Of a stretch of DNA of 64,000 nucleotides, positions 43,739-53,871 are shown piece after piece (position 1 is the stretch's first letter; every line of letters begins with the position of its first letter). The stretch covers positions 1 to 64,000 of the forward strand of contig JAJDVY010000020.1 in NCBI GenBank assembly GCA_022825885.1. The letters are read 5' to 3'. A program made the translations under genes and the position numbers. This DNA is from Nitrospirales bacterium (lineage in GTDB: Bacteria; Nitrospirota; Nitrospiria; Nitrospirales; UBA8639). The notes below the pieces were generated by a model. The model saw nothing but the letters and a program-made list of their open reading frames with translations, had not been told where the DNA came from and searched no databases.

Positions 43739-44419
43739 TTAACGCGGGACGTACAAGTTGTGTTGAATTATATAAGAATGGACGGGGGGTGGCAACCAGC
43801 CGGCGACGTCCTCGCCATGCCGGATTCGTTCTCGAACCGCGGATGCGGAGACCTCGCACGGGTCGATGCGCAGGAACGTGATCGTGGCCCGCGGGCCGAC
43901 GGGGAGATCCACGCGACGTTGTTGACCGGCGTCCAAACGGTCGAGTTGCGAGGGCGGCAGGGGAGGCAACAGCGTCAGCGAGGCCACACGGGAAAAGGGA
44001 ACGTCCGGCCGCGACAGCACCAGAACGTTCGTCGAAACCAATAAGGCGTCGGCCGATTTCCATTCTGCAATCTCAAGAAACGCATCGAGACCGATGAGAA
44101 ACCACAGTTCTCCCTTCACGGTTTCCCGCAACGTGTGGATCGTGTCGATGGTATAGGAGGTATCCGGCGCGTTGGTTTCCACGTCGGAAACCGTAAAGTC
44201 CGGCAAATCCGCGACGGCGCGTTGCACCATGCTCAATCGGTGGTGCGCCGGGACCAGCGATTCGCCTGACTTGTGCGGTGGCGTACCCGAAGGGATGAAG
44301 ATCACCCGGTCGAGCGCCAATGCCCGTTGCGCCTGCCCGGCGACCGACAGGTGGCAGTTGTGAATGGGGTTGAACGTGCCGCCCAGCAAACCGATCCGAG
44401 TATGAGGGGAATTGCTCAT
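43739..44419 (-). CDS. nadD: Nicotinate-nucleotide adenylyltransferase
   Basis: The protein has 226 residues. It adenylylates nicotinate mononucleotide in NAD synthesis. The nucleotidyltransferase motif GGTFNPIHNCHL (an HxGH-type site, with NCH) stands at the N-terminus, and the second motif VSASAVRERIRHG near the C-terminus. It directly precedes rsfS, the usual neighbour. It is slightly long for the family because of an insertion near SLTLLPPLPPSQLDRLD. Confidence 0.93.
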   Translation of the reverse strand: MSNSPHTRIGLLGGTFNPIHNCHLSVAGQAQRALALDRVIFIPSGTPPHKSGESLVPAHHRLSMVQRAVADLPDFTVSDVETNAPDTSYTIDTIHTLRETVKGELWFLIGLDAFLEIAEWKSADALLVSTNVLVLSRPDVPFSRVASLTLLPPLPPSQLDRLDAGQQRRVDLPVGPRATITFLRIDPCEVSASAVRERIRHGEDVAGWLPPPVHSYIIQHNLYVPR

Positions 44420-44434
44420 CCGGCGTTCATGACG

Positions 44435-44580
44435 AAATGGTCATCCTGAGCTTATCCTGAGCAACGCGAAGGGCCTGCGAAGGATCTCGTCGTTGAGACG
44501 TTTGGTTGTTGAGCGAGAGATTCCTCGCCAGACCCGTTCACTTCGTTCAGGGCAAGCTCGGAATGACAATTCTGGTGTGG
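44435..44580. repeat. Dispersed repeat of the GTCATCCTGAGC type
   Basis: The stretch between nadD and proB holds GTCATCCTGAGCTTATCCTG, a GCGAAGG...GAAGGATC segment and an outward GGAATGACA end. This is the pattern of dispersed intergenic palindromic repeats. A decayed partial copy lies at 22165-22190. No gene is present in this 213-bp gap. Confidence 0.65.
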
Positions 44581-44632
44581 TCAACCCTTCATCCCGTCGA
44601 CGAATGAGTGTGCCGTAACAGGGCCGCGGCTG

Positions 44633-45754
44633 TCAGCCCAACAGAGCAAGGTTGTCCCGGTGGATGACTTCTTCATATTCGTGAGTGCCTGCCTCATGGG
44701 AAATTTCTTTGGTTCGACGCCCTTTGATCCCGGCGACGACGTCCGATGAAAAATTCACCAATCCTTTGGCAAATTCTTTGCCGTCCGCATTCACGCAGGA
44801 CACGGGATCGCCCGCCGCGAACGTTCCCCTCACGTCGATGATCCCGGAAGGCAACAGACTTTTTCCCCGAGTGATAAGCGCCGTGACGGCCCCGGCATCC
44901 AGCACGAGTTGTCCTTTCGACCGGAGCGTATAGGCGATCCAATGTTTGCGGCTGGGGAGTTTCCGGCCTTGGGAACAGAACAGGGTGCCGTGTTCGGATC
45001 CGGTAAAGACGCTGGTCAGCAGGTCCGGGGTTTCACCGTTGAGCAACAACGTGGGGACCCCGAATTGCCGGGCCAGTTTGGCCGCCTGGATTTTCGTCAC
45101 CATGCCTCCGCGGCTTTCCTGGCTCTGCGAGGTTCCCGCTCCTCGTTCGATTTCCGGAGTAATGTCCGTCACGTGTGAAATCAACGTGGCTTCCGGGTCA
45201 CGCCGCGGGTCACGGGTGAACAGCCCGTCGACGTCCGAGAGAATAATGAACAGGTCCGCGTCGACTAGGTGGGCAACCTGCGCGGCGAGGGTGTCGTTGT
45301 CCCCGAAACGGATCTCGTCCACCGAGACGGCGTCGTTTTCATTGACAACCGGAATGCTCTCCAACTTGAGCAACGTCGTCAGCGTGTGCCGCGCATTGAG
45401 AAAACGTTTCCGGTCGGCCAGGTCTTCATGCGTAAGCAACACTTGGGCGATGTGTTGCCCGGTTTTCTGGAAACAGGTTTCATAAGCGTGAATGAGACGG
45501 CTTTGTCCGGCCGACGCCGCGGCTTGTTGCAGGGGGAGGGTGTGCGGATAGGACTTGAGGCCGAGTTTTCCGATCCCGGCCACGATCGCTCCTGACGACA
45601 CCAGGACGATTTCCCGGTCTTCCAGCTTTAGCCGGGCGATTTCACCGGAGAGGCGTTGAATGTGGTCGAGCCGCAAGCCCGCCGCCGCGGCCAGGATGCT
45701 GCTGCCGATTTTAATGACGAGCCGCTTGGCGTGTGACAGGATCACGTCTCTCAT
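44633..45754 (-). CDS. proB: Glutamate 5-kinase
   Basis: The protein has 373 residues from ATG 45754, which overlaps the obg stop by 4 bp. It phosphorylates glutamate at the start of proline synthesis. The kinase core has KRLVIKIGSSIL, VLVSSGAIVAG, ENDAVSVDEIRFGDND and GTGGMxTK-like RGGMVTKIQAA. The C-terminal PUA domain begins near DAGAVTALITRGKSLLPSGI. proA, its usual neighbour, is absent from this locus. Confidence 0.95.
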   Translation of the reverse strand: MRDVILSHAKRLVIKIGSSILAAAAGLRLDHIQRLSGEIARLKLEDREIVLVSSGAIVAGIGKLGLKSYPHTLPLQQAAASAGQSRLIHAYETCFQKTGQHIAQVLLTHEDLADRKRFLNARHTLTTLLKLESIPVVNENDAVSVDEIRFGDNDTLAAQVAHLVDADLFIILSDVDGLFTRDPRRDPEATLISHVTDITPEIERGAGTSQSQESRGGMVTKIQAAKLARQFGVPTLLLNGETPDLLTSVFTGSEHGTLFCSQGRKLPSRKHWIAYTLRSKGQLVLDAGAVTALITRGKSLLPSGIIDVRGTFAAGDPVSCVNADGKEFAKGLVNFSSDVVAGIKGRRTKEISHEAGTHEYEEVIHRDNLALLG

Positions 45755-46758
45755 GCCGCTTTGATTTCCTGAAGGCGTTGCGCCAGGAACGCGCGCAGGG
45801 GTTCGAGTCCTTCGCGCGTGGCCGAGGAGATCGGGAAAAAGGTCATCTGATGGTCCTGGCAATAGTGCTCGATCTCCCGGAGGCGTTGGCCATTGCCCCG
45901 GCTGTCGATTTTGGTTCCGACGACGGCGAAGGCACGCTGCCCCAGGGTGCGATCGAATGCGGAGACTTCTCCCTGCAACACGCGCAACGCGTTCACGGGA
46001 TCATCCGTGGTCCATTCGGAAACGTCAAGAAGATACAACAGGAAACGCGTCCGTTGAACGTGCTTGAGAAATTGATGCCCCAGGCCTTTGCCCCGGTGGG
46101 CGCCTTCAATGAGTCCGGGAACGTCGGCCATGACGAAACTGTCGTACTCACCCAGGGGAACGACTCCCAAATGCGGCTGCAGGGTCGTGAAGGGATAATC
46201 GGCTATTTCCGGCCTGGCGGCCGAAAGCGCGGAAATCAACGTGGACTTGCCGGCATTGGGAAACCCCACGAGTCCGACGTCGGCCAGGAGTTTCAGTTCA
46301 AGGTCGAGGTGTAACTCTTCACCGGGTGTCCCCTCTTCAAACGTCCGCGGTGCCCGGTTTGTGGACGTGGCGAACCGGGCGTTCCCCTTGCCGCCTTTTC
46401 CTCCTTTGGCCACGACCTCGTGCTGTTCGGGTGTCACCAAGTCAGCCAGGAGATCGTGGGTTTCCGCGCGTCTGATGACGGTCCCGACCGGTACGGTGAT
46501 CGTCACGTCGGCGCCGGAACGTCCATGGCGATTGGCTTTTTGCCCGGGCGCGCCGGATTTGGCCTCATAGTGACGCCGATACTTCAGGTCGAGCAACGTC
46601 GTGACGCGGGTCGATGCCACGACCACAACGCTTCCGCCGTCCCCGCCGTCCCCGCCGTCCGGGCCTCCAAGGGGGACGAATTTTTCACGACGGAAACTAC
46701 AGCCGCCGTTCCCGCCGTCGCCGGACCGGACAAAAATTTTTGCGTGGTCGATGAACAT
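45751..46758 (-). CDS. obg: GTPase Obg/CgtA
   Basis: The protein has 335 residues. The glycine-rich Obg fold (SGDGGNGGCSFRREKFVPLG, GGPDGGDGGDGG) is followed by the G domain: GFPNAGKSTL, DVPGLIEGAHRGKGLG and a TKID motif. No OCT extension is present. It acts in late assembly of the 50S subunit and in ppGpp response. It follows rplU-rpmA, the classic order, and is coupled to proB by overlap. Confidence 0.97.
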   Translation of the reverse strand: MFIDHAKIFVRSGDGGNGGCSFRREKFVPLGGPDGGDGGDGGSVVVVASTRVTTLLDLKYRRHYEAKSGAPGQKANRHGRSGADVTITVPVGTVIRRAETHDLLADLVTPEQHEVVAKGGKGGKGNARFATSTNRAPRTFEEGTPGEELHLDLELKLLADVGLVGFPNAGKSTLISALSAARPEIADYPFTTLQPHLGVVPLGEYDSFVMADVPGLIEGAHRGKGLGHQFLKHVQRTRFLLYLLDVSEWTTDDPVNALRVLQGEVSAFDRTLGQRAFAVVGTKIDSRGNGQRLREIEHYCQDHQMTFFPISSATREGLEPLRAFLAQRLQEIKAA

Positions 46759-46820
46759 GCGGCACCACGATTATCATAGGAAGATGGGAGAGAATAAGCC
46801 GGGGGAGGAAGATGGATCGT

Positions 46821-47078
46821 TTATGTTGAGGAGGGATACACGCTGATCTTACGACGCGCTTCGCCTCCCTCGAATTTCACGATGCCGGCCACTTTGGCAA
46901 AGAGAGTATGATCTCTGCCCATCCCGACGTTATAGCCGGGATAAAACTTGGTGCCTCGCTGGCGAATGAGAATGTTTCCAGGTTGCACCCGTTCATCGGC
47001 GTACCGTTTGACTCCCAGATATTGAGGGTTGCTGTCGCGTCCGTTGCGAGATGACCCGCCACCTTTTTTATGTGCCAT
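46821..47078 (-). CDS. rpmA: 50S ribosomal protein L27
   Basis: The protein has 85 residues. [20 protein letters not shown] and the [20 protein letters not shown] block are diagnostic. L27 reaches the peptidyl-transferase centre. The N-terminus starts directly at MAHKKGG, without the cleavable extension seen in Firmicutes. It lies 14 bp after rplU. Confidence 0.98.
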   Translation of the reverse strand: MAHKKGGGSSRNGRDSNPQYLGVKRYADERVQPGNILIRQRGTKFYPGYNVGMGRDHTLFAKVAGIVKFEGGEARRKISVYPSST

Positions 47079-47092
47079 GCCCGGTCCTTTTC

Positions 47093-47407
47093 CTAGCCCG
47101 TGACGATGTCATCGACGCGGAGTTGGGTGAATGATTGACGATGCCCGCGGGTTTTCCGGTAATTCTTCCGGCGTTTCTTCTTGAACACCGTGATCGACCG
47201 GGTTCGGCCGTTCCGAATGACCGTGGCTTGCACGTGCGCTCCTTCGATCACCGGTTGTCCGCGAAGGAGTTCCTCGCCCGTCGAAATGAAACGAACGGGC
47301 TTCAACTCCAAGGTTTGACCGACTTCGGCGTGAAGCGTTTCGACCTGAAGGATCGAACCCCGTTCGACCCGATATTGCTTTCCACCGGTTTCCAAGATCG
47401 CGTACAT
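47093..47407 (-). CDS. rplU: 50S ribosomal protein L21
   Basis: The protein has 104 residues. [20 protein letters not shown] at the N-terminus and [20 protein letters not shown] near the end are typical of L21, which binds 23S rRNA. A GGATGACAC ribosome-binding region precedes the ATG. It is the first gene of the rplU-rpmA-obg-proB-nadD-rsfS run and is divergent from ilvE across 169 bp that must contain both promoters. Confidence 0.98.
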   Translation of the reverse strand: MYAILETGGKQYRVERGSILQVETLHAEVGQTLELKPVRFISTGEELLRGQPVIEGAHVQATVIRNGRTRSITVFKKKRRKNYRKTRGHRQSFTQLRVDDIVTG

Positions 47408-47576
47408 AAGAGTGTCATCCTTTCAATGCCTGCACATGTATCATGCACCCGAAAGAGGTGTCAAGGCGTGCGGGCAAGCCGGGACAGCCGGATTGACAGG
47501 CTGAGACCGCCTCGCTATAAGCTAGAAGTATGGGGGCGCATTTCCGGAAACCGAGCCGAGAGCGGAAAGGTGGGTC

Positions 47577-48491
47577 ATGGTGACACCGAGTGAAAAAATC
47601 TGGATGGATGGAACCTTCGTGAATTGGGACGAAGCCTCCGTCCACGTGTTGACGCATTCCTTGCATTATGGCCTGGGAGCGTTCGAAGGCATTCGTTGCT
47701 ACCGGGGGAAAACCGGGTCGATGATTTTTCGCTTGCAAGAGCACGTGGACCGGCTGTTCGAGTCGGCGCACATTATCGCGCTGAACGTTCCCTACAGTCG
47801 CAAGGACGTGTCCGAAGCCATCGTGGAAACGGTCAGGATCAACAAGCTGGAATCCTGTTATATCCGTCCGTTACTGTACGTGGGGTATGGGGAAATGGGG
47901 TTGTATCCCGGGAACAATCCCGTCAAGCTGGCGATCGCCGCCTGGCCCTGGGGCACCTACCTGGGCGAGGACGCCCTGGTGCATGGGATTCGGGCCAAGA
48001 TCTCGTCGTTTACCCGCCACCACGTGAACGTCTCCATGACCCGCGCGAAAGTCTCCGGGTATTACGTGAATTCCATTTTAGCCAAATGTGAAGCGAAAAG
48101 TGCGGGGTACGACGAAGCCATTCTCCTGGATACGGAAGGCTACGTGGCCGAGGGAACCGGAGAAAACGTGTTCATCGTGGCGAAGGGCGTACTCAAGACC
48201 ACTCCCTTGACCTCCATCCTGGAAGGGATCACCCGTCATGCCATCCTGGAGTTGGCCAGGGAGAAAAAGATCCCGGTGGTGGAAGAACGGTTTACCCGGG
48301 ATGCCTTATACGTGGCCGAGGAAGTGTTCCTGACCGGAACGGCCGCCGAAGTGGCGCCGGTTCGGGAAATCGATAACCGTCAAGTCGGAACCGGAAAACG
48401 GGGCCCCATCACGGATCTACTCCAGAAGGCCTTCTTCGACATCGTCAAGGGCGAAGACCTGTCCCACGCCCATTGGCTGACTCCCGTGTAA
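47577..48491 (+). CDS. ilvE: Branched-chain amino acid aminotransferase
   Basis: The protein has 304 residues. It is a PLP fold-type IV enzyme that transfers amino groups to the keto acids of Leu, Ile and Val. Motifs are HVLTHSLHYGLGAFEGIRCY, the region around the PLP-lysine (RAKVSGYYVNSILAK), EGYVAEGTGENVFIV and TGTAAEVAPV. AAAGGTGG precedes the ATG. A terminator hairpin overlaps the stop codon. Confidence 0.95.
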   Translation: MVTPSEKIWMDGTFVNWDEASVHVLTHSLHYGLGAFEGIRCYRGKTGSMIFRLQEHVDRLFESAHIIALNVPYSRKDVSEAIVETVRINKLESCYIRPLLYVGYGEMGLYPGNNPVKLAIAAWPWGTYLGEDALVHGIRAKISSFTRHHVNVSMTRAKVSGYYVNSILAKCEAKSAGYDEAILLDTEGYVAEGTGENVFIVAKGVLKTTPLTSILEGITRHAILELAREKKIPVVEERFTRDALYVAEEVFLTGTAAEVAPVREIDNRQVGTGKRGPITDLLQKAFFDIVKGEDLSHAHWLTPV

Positions 48492-48507
48492 GCCTCACGG
48501 GTTTTTC
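48483..48507 (+). terminator. Terminator overlapping the ilvE stop codon
   Basis: CCCGTG (48483-48488) and CACGGG (48496-48501) form a stem with a 7-nt loop, followed by five T. The ilvE TAA (48489-48491) lies in the loop. Confidence 0.8.
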
Positions 48508-48631
48508 CTGTTTACTCGATTAAAAACGTCAAGGACAGGCCCCGATCGGGGACCCCTCGCCCCGGCCCGTACACTCTCAAGGAGTGAGGGAGCCACAATG
48601 TTGAGGATGACAGAAAAGACTCAGGGAAACT

Positions 48632-49015
48632 TTACTGTGCCGGGTCTTCAGCGGGCGTGTCGGATGATTCGGGAAGGGTTTCTGATGATTCGGGAGCCGA
48701 TGACTCCAATGGGGCTTCCGTGTTTGCCGGAGCGGAGGAGGCCGGTTCGCCGGACGTGGCGGGAACGTCAATGACCGACGCGGCGTTCTCCTGTTTGGAC
48801 AGTAACGCCAGGCTGAGCGAGGTCAGCATGAAAATGACGGCCGCGGCCACCGTGACTTTGCTGAGAAACGTCCCGGGCCCGCGGCTGCCGAACACCGTTT
48901 GGCTGGACCCGCCGAATGCCGCACCGATCTCGGCCCCCTTCCCTGCCTGAAGCAGGATCGCGGCGATCATCAAAAAACAGACGATGAGATGGAGAATGAC
49001 GGTAGCCGTATACAT
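48632..49015 (-). CDS. secG: Preprotein translocase subunit SecG
   Basis: The protein has 127 residues. Two membrane spans are visible (VILHLIVCFLMIAAILLQAG and VTVAAAVIFMLTSLSLALLS), joined by the SecG loop GKGAEIGAAFGGSSQTVFGS. It assists the SecYE channel. The C-terminal tail of about 50 residues is Ser/Glu/Pro/Thr-rich and low in complexity. It is the last gene of the gapA-pgk-tpiA-secG run. Confidence 0.95.
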   Translation of the reverse strand: MYTATVILHLIVCFLMIAAILLQAGKGAEIGAAFGGSSQTVFGSRGPGTFLSKVTVAAAVIFMLTSLSLALLSKQENAASVIDVPATSGEPASSAPANTEAPLESSAPESSETLPESSDTPAEDPAQ

Positions 49016-49047
49016 GGATGTTTTTGGATGGTTATCTCGTCACGGAC

Positions 49048-49803
49048 TCAAGAGGCCATCCGGCAGATCTTAGCAAAGCTATCAGGATCAAGACAAGCTT
49101 TTCCAACGAGGGCTCCATTCACCTCATCCGACCCGAAGAGTTCCCGGGCGTTTTGAGGGGCAACGCTCCCACCGTAGAGGATCCGCGTGGTGTCCGGGAT
49201 CTGCGGCCGTTCCTTCCGCAGGGTGGAGCGAAGAAAGGCGTGGACTTCTTCAATGTGTCGGACGGTCGCGGCGTAGCCGGTCCCGATGGCCCAAACCGGT
49301 TCATAGGCAATGGCGAGCCCGTTCATCCGTTCGGCCGGCACGTCGACTAACGCTTTCAGCATTTGTTCTTTGACCACGTCTTGAGTATGACCGGCCTGTC
49401 GTTCCTCCAGGGTTTCCCCCACGCAGAGAATGGGAGCGAGGTCGTGCTGCAAGGCGGCTTTCAGCTTTTTGTTGACTTGGGCGTCGGTTTCTCCGAAGCG
49501 TTCCCGGCGTTCCGAATGCCCGACGATGACCGACTCGCAGCCGACGTCTTTCAGCATGCGACCGGAAACCTCACCCGTACACGCTCCTTCTGCTTCCCAG
49601 GACAGGTCCTGTGCGCCCAGTTTGAACCGGTCGCCGGTACGGAGGGTTTGCCGGACGCTGGACAGGGCGGTAAACGGGGGGATAAGCAGGATCTCCACGG
49701 AGACGTCATGATCCAGGGCTTGCCGGAACCGGAGGACAAACTCGACAGCCTCGGCCGTCGTTTTGTGCATCTTCCAATTGCCTGCGATGAGTCGGGGTTT
49801 CAC
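49048..49803 (-). CDS. tpiA: Triosephosphate isomerase
   Basis: The protein has 251 residues from GTG 49803; upstream in-frame starts would run into pgk, and this gives the normal family length. Catalytic residues are visible: Lys in AGNWKMHK, His in VIVGHSERRERFGE, and Glu in AYEPVWAIGTG. It interconverts dihydroxyacetone phosphate and glyceraldehyde 3-phosphate. It lies 49 bp after pgk. Confidence 0.96.
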   Translation of the reverse strand: MKPRLIAGNWKMHKTTAEAVEFVLRFRQALDHDVSVEILLIPPFTALSSVRQTLRTGDRFKLGAQDLSWEAEGACTGEVSGRMLKDVGCESVIVGHSERRERFGETDAQVNKKLKAALQHDLAPILCVGETLEERQAGHTQDVVKEQMLKALVDVPAERMNGLAIAYEPVWAIGTGYAATVRHIEEVHAFLRSTLRKERPQIPDTTRILYGGSVAPQNARELFGSDEVNGALVGKACLDPDSFAKICRMAS

Positions 49804-49852
49804 GAAGGCGGTGACCGTAAGAAAGCGGGACAACGGAAAGGAGACGGACCCC

Positions 49853-51046
49853 TTAGCGGGCAGGCAGTGCCGCCAGCCCGGGCATGTTTCCCCCTTCCAA
49901 CAAGGTGAGGGCCGCCCCACCCCCCGTTGAAATAAACGACATACTGTCGGTTTCCCCGGCGCGGTGGATGGCCAGGGCCGTCGAGCCGCCTCCGACGATG
50001 GTCAGGGCATAGGCATTGGCGACGGCATGGGCCATGGCTTGGGTCCCCCGGGCAAACGCATCTCGTTCAAACAGGCCCATCGGCCCGTTCCAGAGGATGG
50101 TCTTGGCATTTTCAACGACTTCCGAAAAGAGTTTGACGGAGGCCGGGCCGATATCCAGTCCATACCATCCTTCGGGAATCTCTTGAGTGGGCACGATTTT
50201 CGTTTCGTCGCCGGGGTCCAGGCTGGCTGCCACCACGCAGTCCACCGGCAGGTAAAATTTGATGCCTTGCTCGACGGATCGTTCGTACACGCCTTTGGCG
50301 AAATCCAGCATCTCGTCTTCGACCAGGGACCGGCCGATTTCCAGGTTCATGGCTTTCAGAAACGTAAAGGCCATGCCGCCGCCGATCAGGACCTTATCGA
50401 CTTTGTTTTCAAGGTTCTTGATGACTCCGATTTTTCCCGACACCTTCGCGCCCCCCAACAGGGCCACAAAAGGACGGACGGGATTTTCAACGGCCCCCTC
50501 GAGATACTCCACTTCCCGTTTCATCAAATAGCCGGCCGCGGACGTTTTGATGAATAGGGGAATGCCCGCGGTGGAGGCGTGAGACCGATGCGCCGTTCCG
50601 AACGCGTCGTTGATATAGACGTCACCCAGCGAGGCCAGTTCCGAGGCGAATTCTTTGTCATTGTCTTCCTCTCCGGGATGAAACCGGAGATTTTCCAGCA
50701 AGAGGACGTCGCCGGGTTGCAGGCGGCTCGCGAGGTTTTTCACGAGCGGGCCGGCGCAGTCCGGGGCGAACGTCACGTCTTTCCCCAACAGGCGTTTCAG
50801 GCGTTTGGCCACCGGCGCCAGGCTGAGTTCCGGACAGACCTTTCCGTTGGGACGACCCAGGTGGGAACACAGGATCACGCTCCCTCCCTCGTCGACCACG
50901 TGATTGATGGTGGGAATCGCCGCACGAATCCGGGAATCGTCCGTAATTTTCCGGTCTTCGTCGAGCGGGACGTTGAAGTCTACGCGTATGATGACCCGCT
51001 TCCCTTGCAGGTCCACCTGATCAATGGTTTGTTTGGTAATATGCAC
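49853..51046 (-). CDS. pgk: Phosphoglycerate kinase
   Basis: The protein has 397 residues. N-terminal substrate motifs RVDFNVPLDEDRKITDDSRI and SHLGRPNGK, the hinge region VALLGGAKVSGKIGVIKNL, and the nucleotide-binding GGGSTALAIHRAG are present. It catalyses the ATP-forming step of glycolysis and its reversal in autotrophic carbon assimilation. It lies 16 bp after gapA. Confidence 0.97.
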   Translation of the reverse strand: MHITKQTIDQVDLQGKRVIIRVDFNVPLDEDRKITDDSRIRAAIPTINHVVDEGGSVILCSHLGRPNGKVCPELSLAPVAKRLKRLLGKDVTFAPDCAGPLVKNLASRLQPGDVLLLENLRFHPGEEDNDKEFASELASLGDVYINDAFGTAHRSHASTAGIPLFIKTSAAGYLMKREVEYLEGAVENPVRPFVALLGGAKVSGKIGVIKNLENKVDKVLIGGGMAFTFLKAMNLEIGRSLVEDEMLDFAKGVYERSVEQGIKFYLPVDCVVAASLDPGDETKIVPTQEIPEGWYGLDIGPASVKLFSEVVENAKTILWNGPMGLFERDAFARGTQAMAHAVANAYALTIVGGGSTALAIHRAGETDSMSFISTGGGAALTLLEGGNMPGLAALPAR

Positions 51047-51062
51047 GACACGTCCTGAATGC

Positions 51063-52145
<1,083 letters not shown>

Positions 52146-53120
52146 TCAAATCTTCATGGCTTCCTTGACCTCTCCGAGTGTTTGGCGGGAGACCTCGGAC
52201 GCGCGTTCGCACCCGGCCCGGGCTACGTCGTCGAGCCGTGCGGGGTTGGCTTCGAGCGAGCCGCGAGCTTCCCAAATGGGCGAGAGTTGGGCCACGACGC
52301 GGTCCGCCACGAATTTCTTGCAGTCGATGCAGCCGATTTGAGCCGTGCGACATTCCTGGTTGACCTGCTCAATGATCGCGGAATCGGAATAGATCTTGTG
52401 GAATTCGAAGACCGGGCAGATCTCAGGGTTCCCCGGGTCGGTTCGTTTCACCCGGGCCGGGTCGGTGACCATGGTCTTGAGGGTTTGCCGGACCGTGGGT
52501 TCGGTGTCGGACAGGTTGATCGTATTCCGGTAACTCTTGCTCATTTTGCGACCGTCGGTTCCGACGACCTTGGGAAACTCCGTGAGCAGTTCCTGCGGTT
52601 CCACCAGCACGGGGGTGTAGAGACTGTTGAACCGGCGGGCGATCTCGCGGGTCAGTTCCAAGTGGGGGAGTTGGTCTTTCCCGACCGGTACGGCATCGGC
52701 TTTGTAAAGCAGGATGTCGGCGGCCTGCAGCACGGGGTATCCCAAAAACCCGTGCGTGGAGAGATCGCGTCCCTCCAGTTGTTCCTGCTTTTCCTTATAC
52801 GTCGGGTTGCGTTCAAGCCATGAGACGGGGGTCAACATCGAGAGCAGCAAATGCAACACGGCATGTTCCGGCACGTGAGATTGGATAAAGACCGTGGACC
52901 GCTCGGGGTCGATTCCCGACGCGAGCCAGTCGATCAACAATTCCCGGACGTAGGTCGTGACGTGCCCGGTGTCTTCATAATTGGTGGACAGCGCGTGCCA
53001 ATCCGCCACGAAGAAGAAACACGTATGGCTGTCCTGAAGCGTTTTCCAATTCGTGAGGGCTCCCAGATAATTTCCCAGGTGCAGGCGCCCACTGGGTTGC
53101 ATCCCGCTTAACACGCGCAT
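52146..53120 (-). CDS. trpS: Tryptophanyl-tRNA synthetase
   Basis: The protein has 324 residues from ATG 53120, which has AAGGAG 7 nt upstream and so is preferred over 53135. It is a class I synthetase with the HIGH-like PSGRLHLGNYLGAL and the KMSKS loop GRKMSKSYRN. It charges tRNA-Trp. It lies 18 bp after the M50 protease gene. The usual bacterial active-site features are intact. Confidence 0.96.
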   Translation of the reverse strand: MRVLSGMQPSGRLHLGNYLGALTNWKTLQDSHTCFFFVADWHALSTNYEDTGHVTTYVRELLIDWLASGIDPERSTVFIQSHVPEHAVLHLLLSMLTPVSWLERNPTYKEKQEQLEGRDLSTHGFLGYPVLQAADILLYKADAVPVGKDQLPHLELTREIARRFNSLYTPVLVEPQELLTEFPKVVGTDGRKMSKSYRNTINLSDTEPTVRQTLKTMVTDPARVKRTDPGNPEICPVFEFHKIYSDSAIIEQVNQECRTAQIGCIDCKKFVADRVVAQLSPIWEARGSLEANPARLDDVARAGCERASEVSRQTLGEVKEAMKI

Positions 53121-53138
53121 CGTTGACTCCTTCACAAG

Positions 53139-53855
53139 CTATGACAAGACCAACCGCGAAAGAATACTCCCGGTCATGAATTGGAAGATCGTTCCGATAA
53201 AGCCGCTCACCACGTGAATCCGCGAATCGAAAAAAATCAGGCCGAGGATCACCAGCATGCCATAAGGCTCCAAGCGGCCGAGAAGGACGGCCGGTTTGAG
53301 TGGAAGGCTGCTCAACAGGATCCGGCCTCCATCGAGCGGGGGGACCGGAAGCAGGTTAAACGCAAAGAGCAAGGTATTGATGATCACCGAAAAGAGGGCC
53401 ATGGCAACCAACGGCAACAGGAGCATCCCCAACAGGTCGCTTCTGGGGGTGACGCCCGCCTGCGGAGGCCAACTCTCCTGCAGCGTGGGGTCGATCGCGA
53501 GCAGGACGTTCAACAGGATGCCGCTCAGAATGGCCAGCACGAAATTCATGGCCGGACCGGCTGCCGCCACGAGGGCCATGTCGCGACGGGGGTTGCGCAA
53601 TCGTCCCGGAGTCACGGGCACGGGTTTTGCCCAACCGAACAGGAAGCCGCCCGGCATCAGCAGACAGAGCAGTGGAACGATAATCGTGCCGAACCGGTCG
53701 ATGTGGACGAGTGGATTGAGCGTCAGCCGGCCATGCTCCCGGGCCGTGCCGTCTCCGTAATAATTGGCGACCCACCCATGCGCATACTCATGCAGGACGA
53801 CGGCCAGCATCAGCGGAAGAATGACATAGGACAGGGTATGAAAAAATTGGGCCAT
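53139..53855 (-). CDS. Site-2 protease family (M50) membrane metalloprotease
   Basis: The protein has 238 residues. It has several membrane spans with the zinc motif HEYAHGW (HExxH) in the first helices and the third-ligand motif LLPVPPLDGGRIL. A FGWAKPVPVTPGRLRNPRRD segment is typical of the short YwhC-like branch. This branch lacks the PDZ domain of RseP, so the substrate is unknown. It lies 16 bp after the binding-protein gene and 18 bp before trpS. Confidence 0.92.
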   Translation of the reverse strand: MAQFFHTLSYVILPLMLAVVLHEYAHGWVANYYGDGTAREHGRLTLNPLVHIDRFGTIIVPLLCLLMPGGFLFGWAKPVPVTPGRLRNPRRDMALVAAAGPAMNFVLAILSGILLNVLLAIDPTLQESWPPQAGVTPRSDLLGMLLLPLVAMALFSVIINTLLFAFNLLPVPPLDGGRILLSSLPLKPAVLLGRLEPYGMLVILGLIFFDSRIHVVSGFIGTIFQFMTGSILSRLVLS

Positions 53856-53871
53856 GGTTGATTGATTCCGC

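Noticed and set aside
44435-44580. CRISPR array or tRNA remnant between nadD and proB
   Set aside because: The repeats are palindromic arms, not regularly spaced direct repeats, and no cloverleaf folds.
46600-46760. Simple-sequence repeat in obg as a phase-variable tract
   Set aside because: The CCGCCGTCC-type repeats encode the conserved glycine-rich Obg fold, so they reflect protein constraint.
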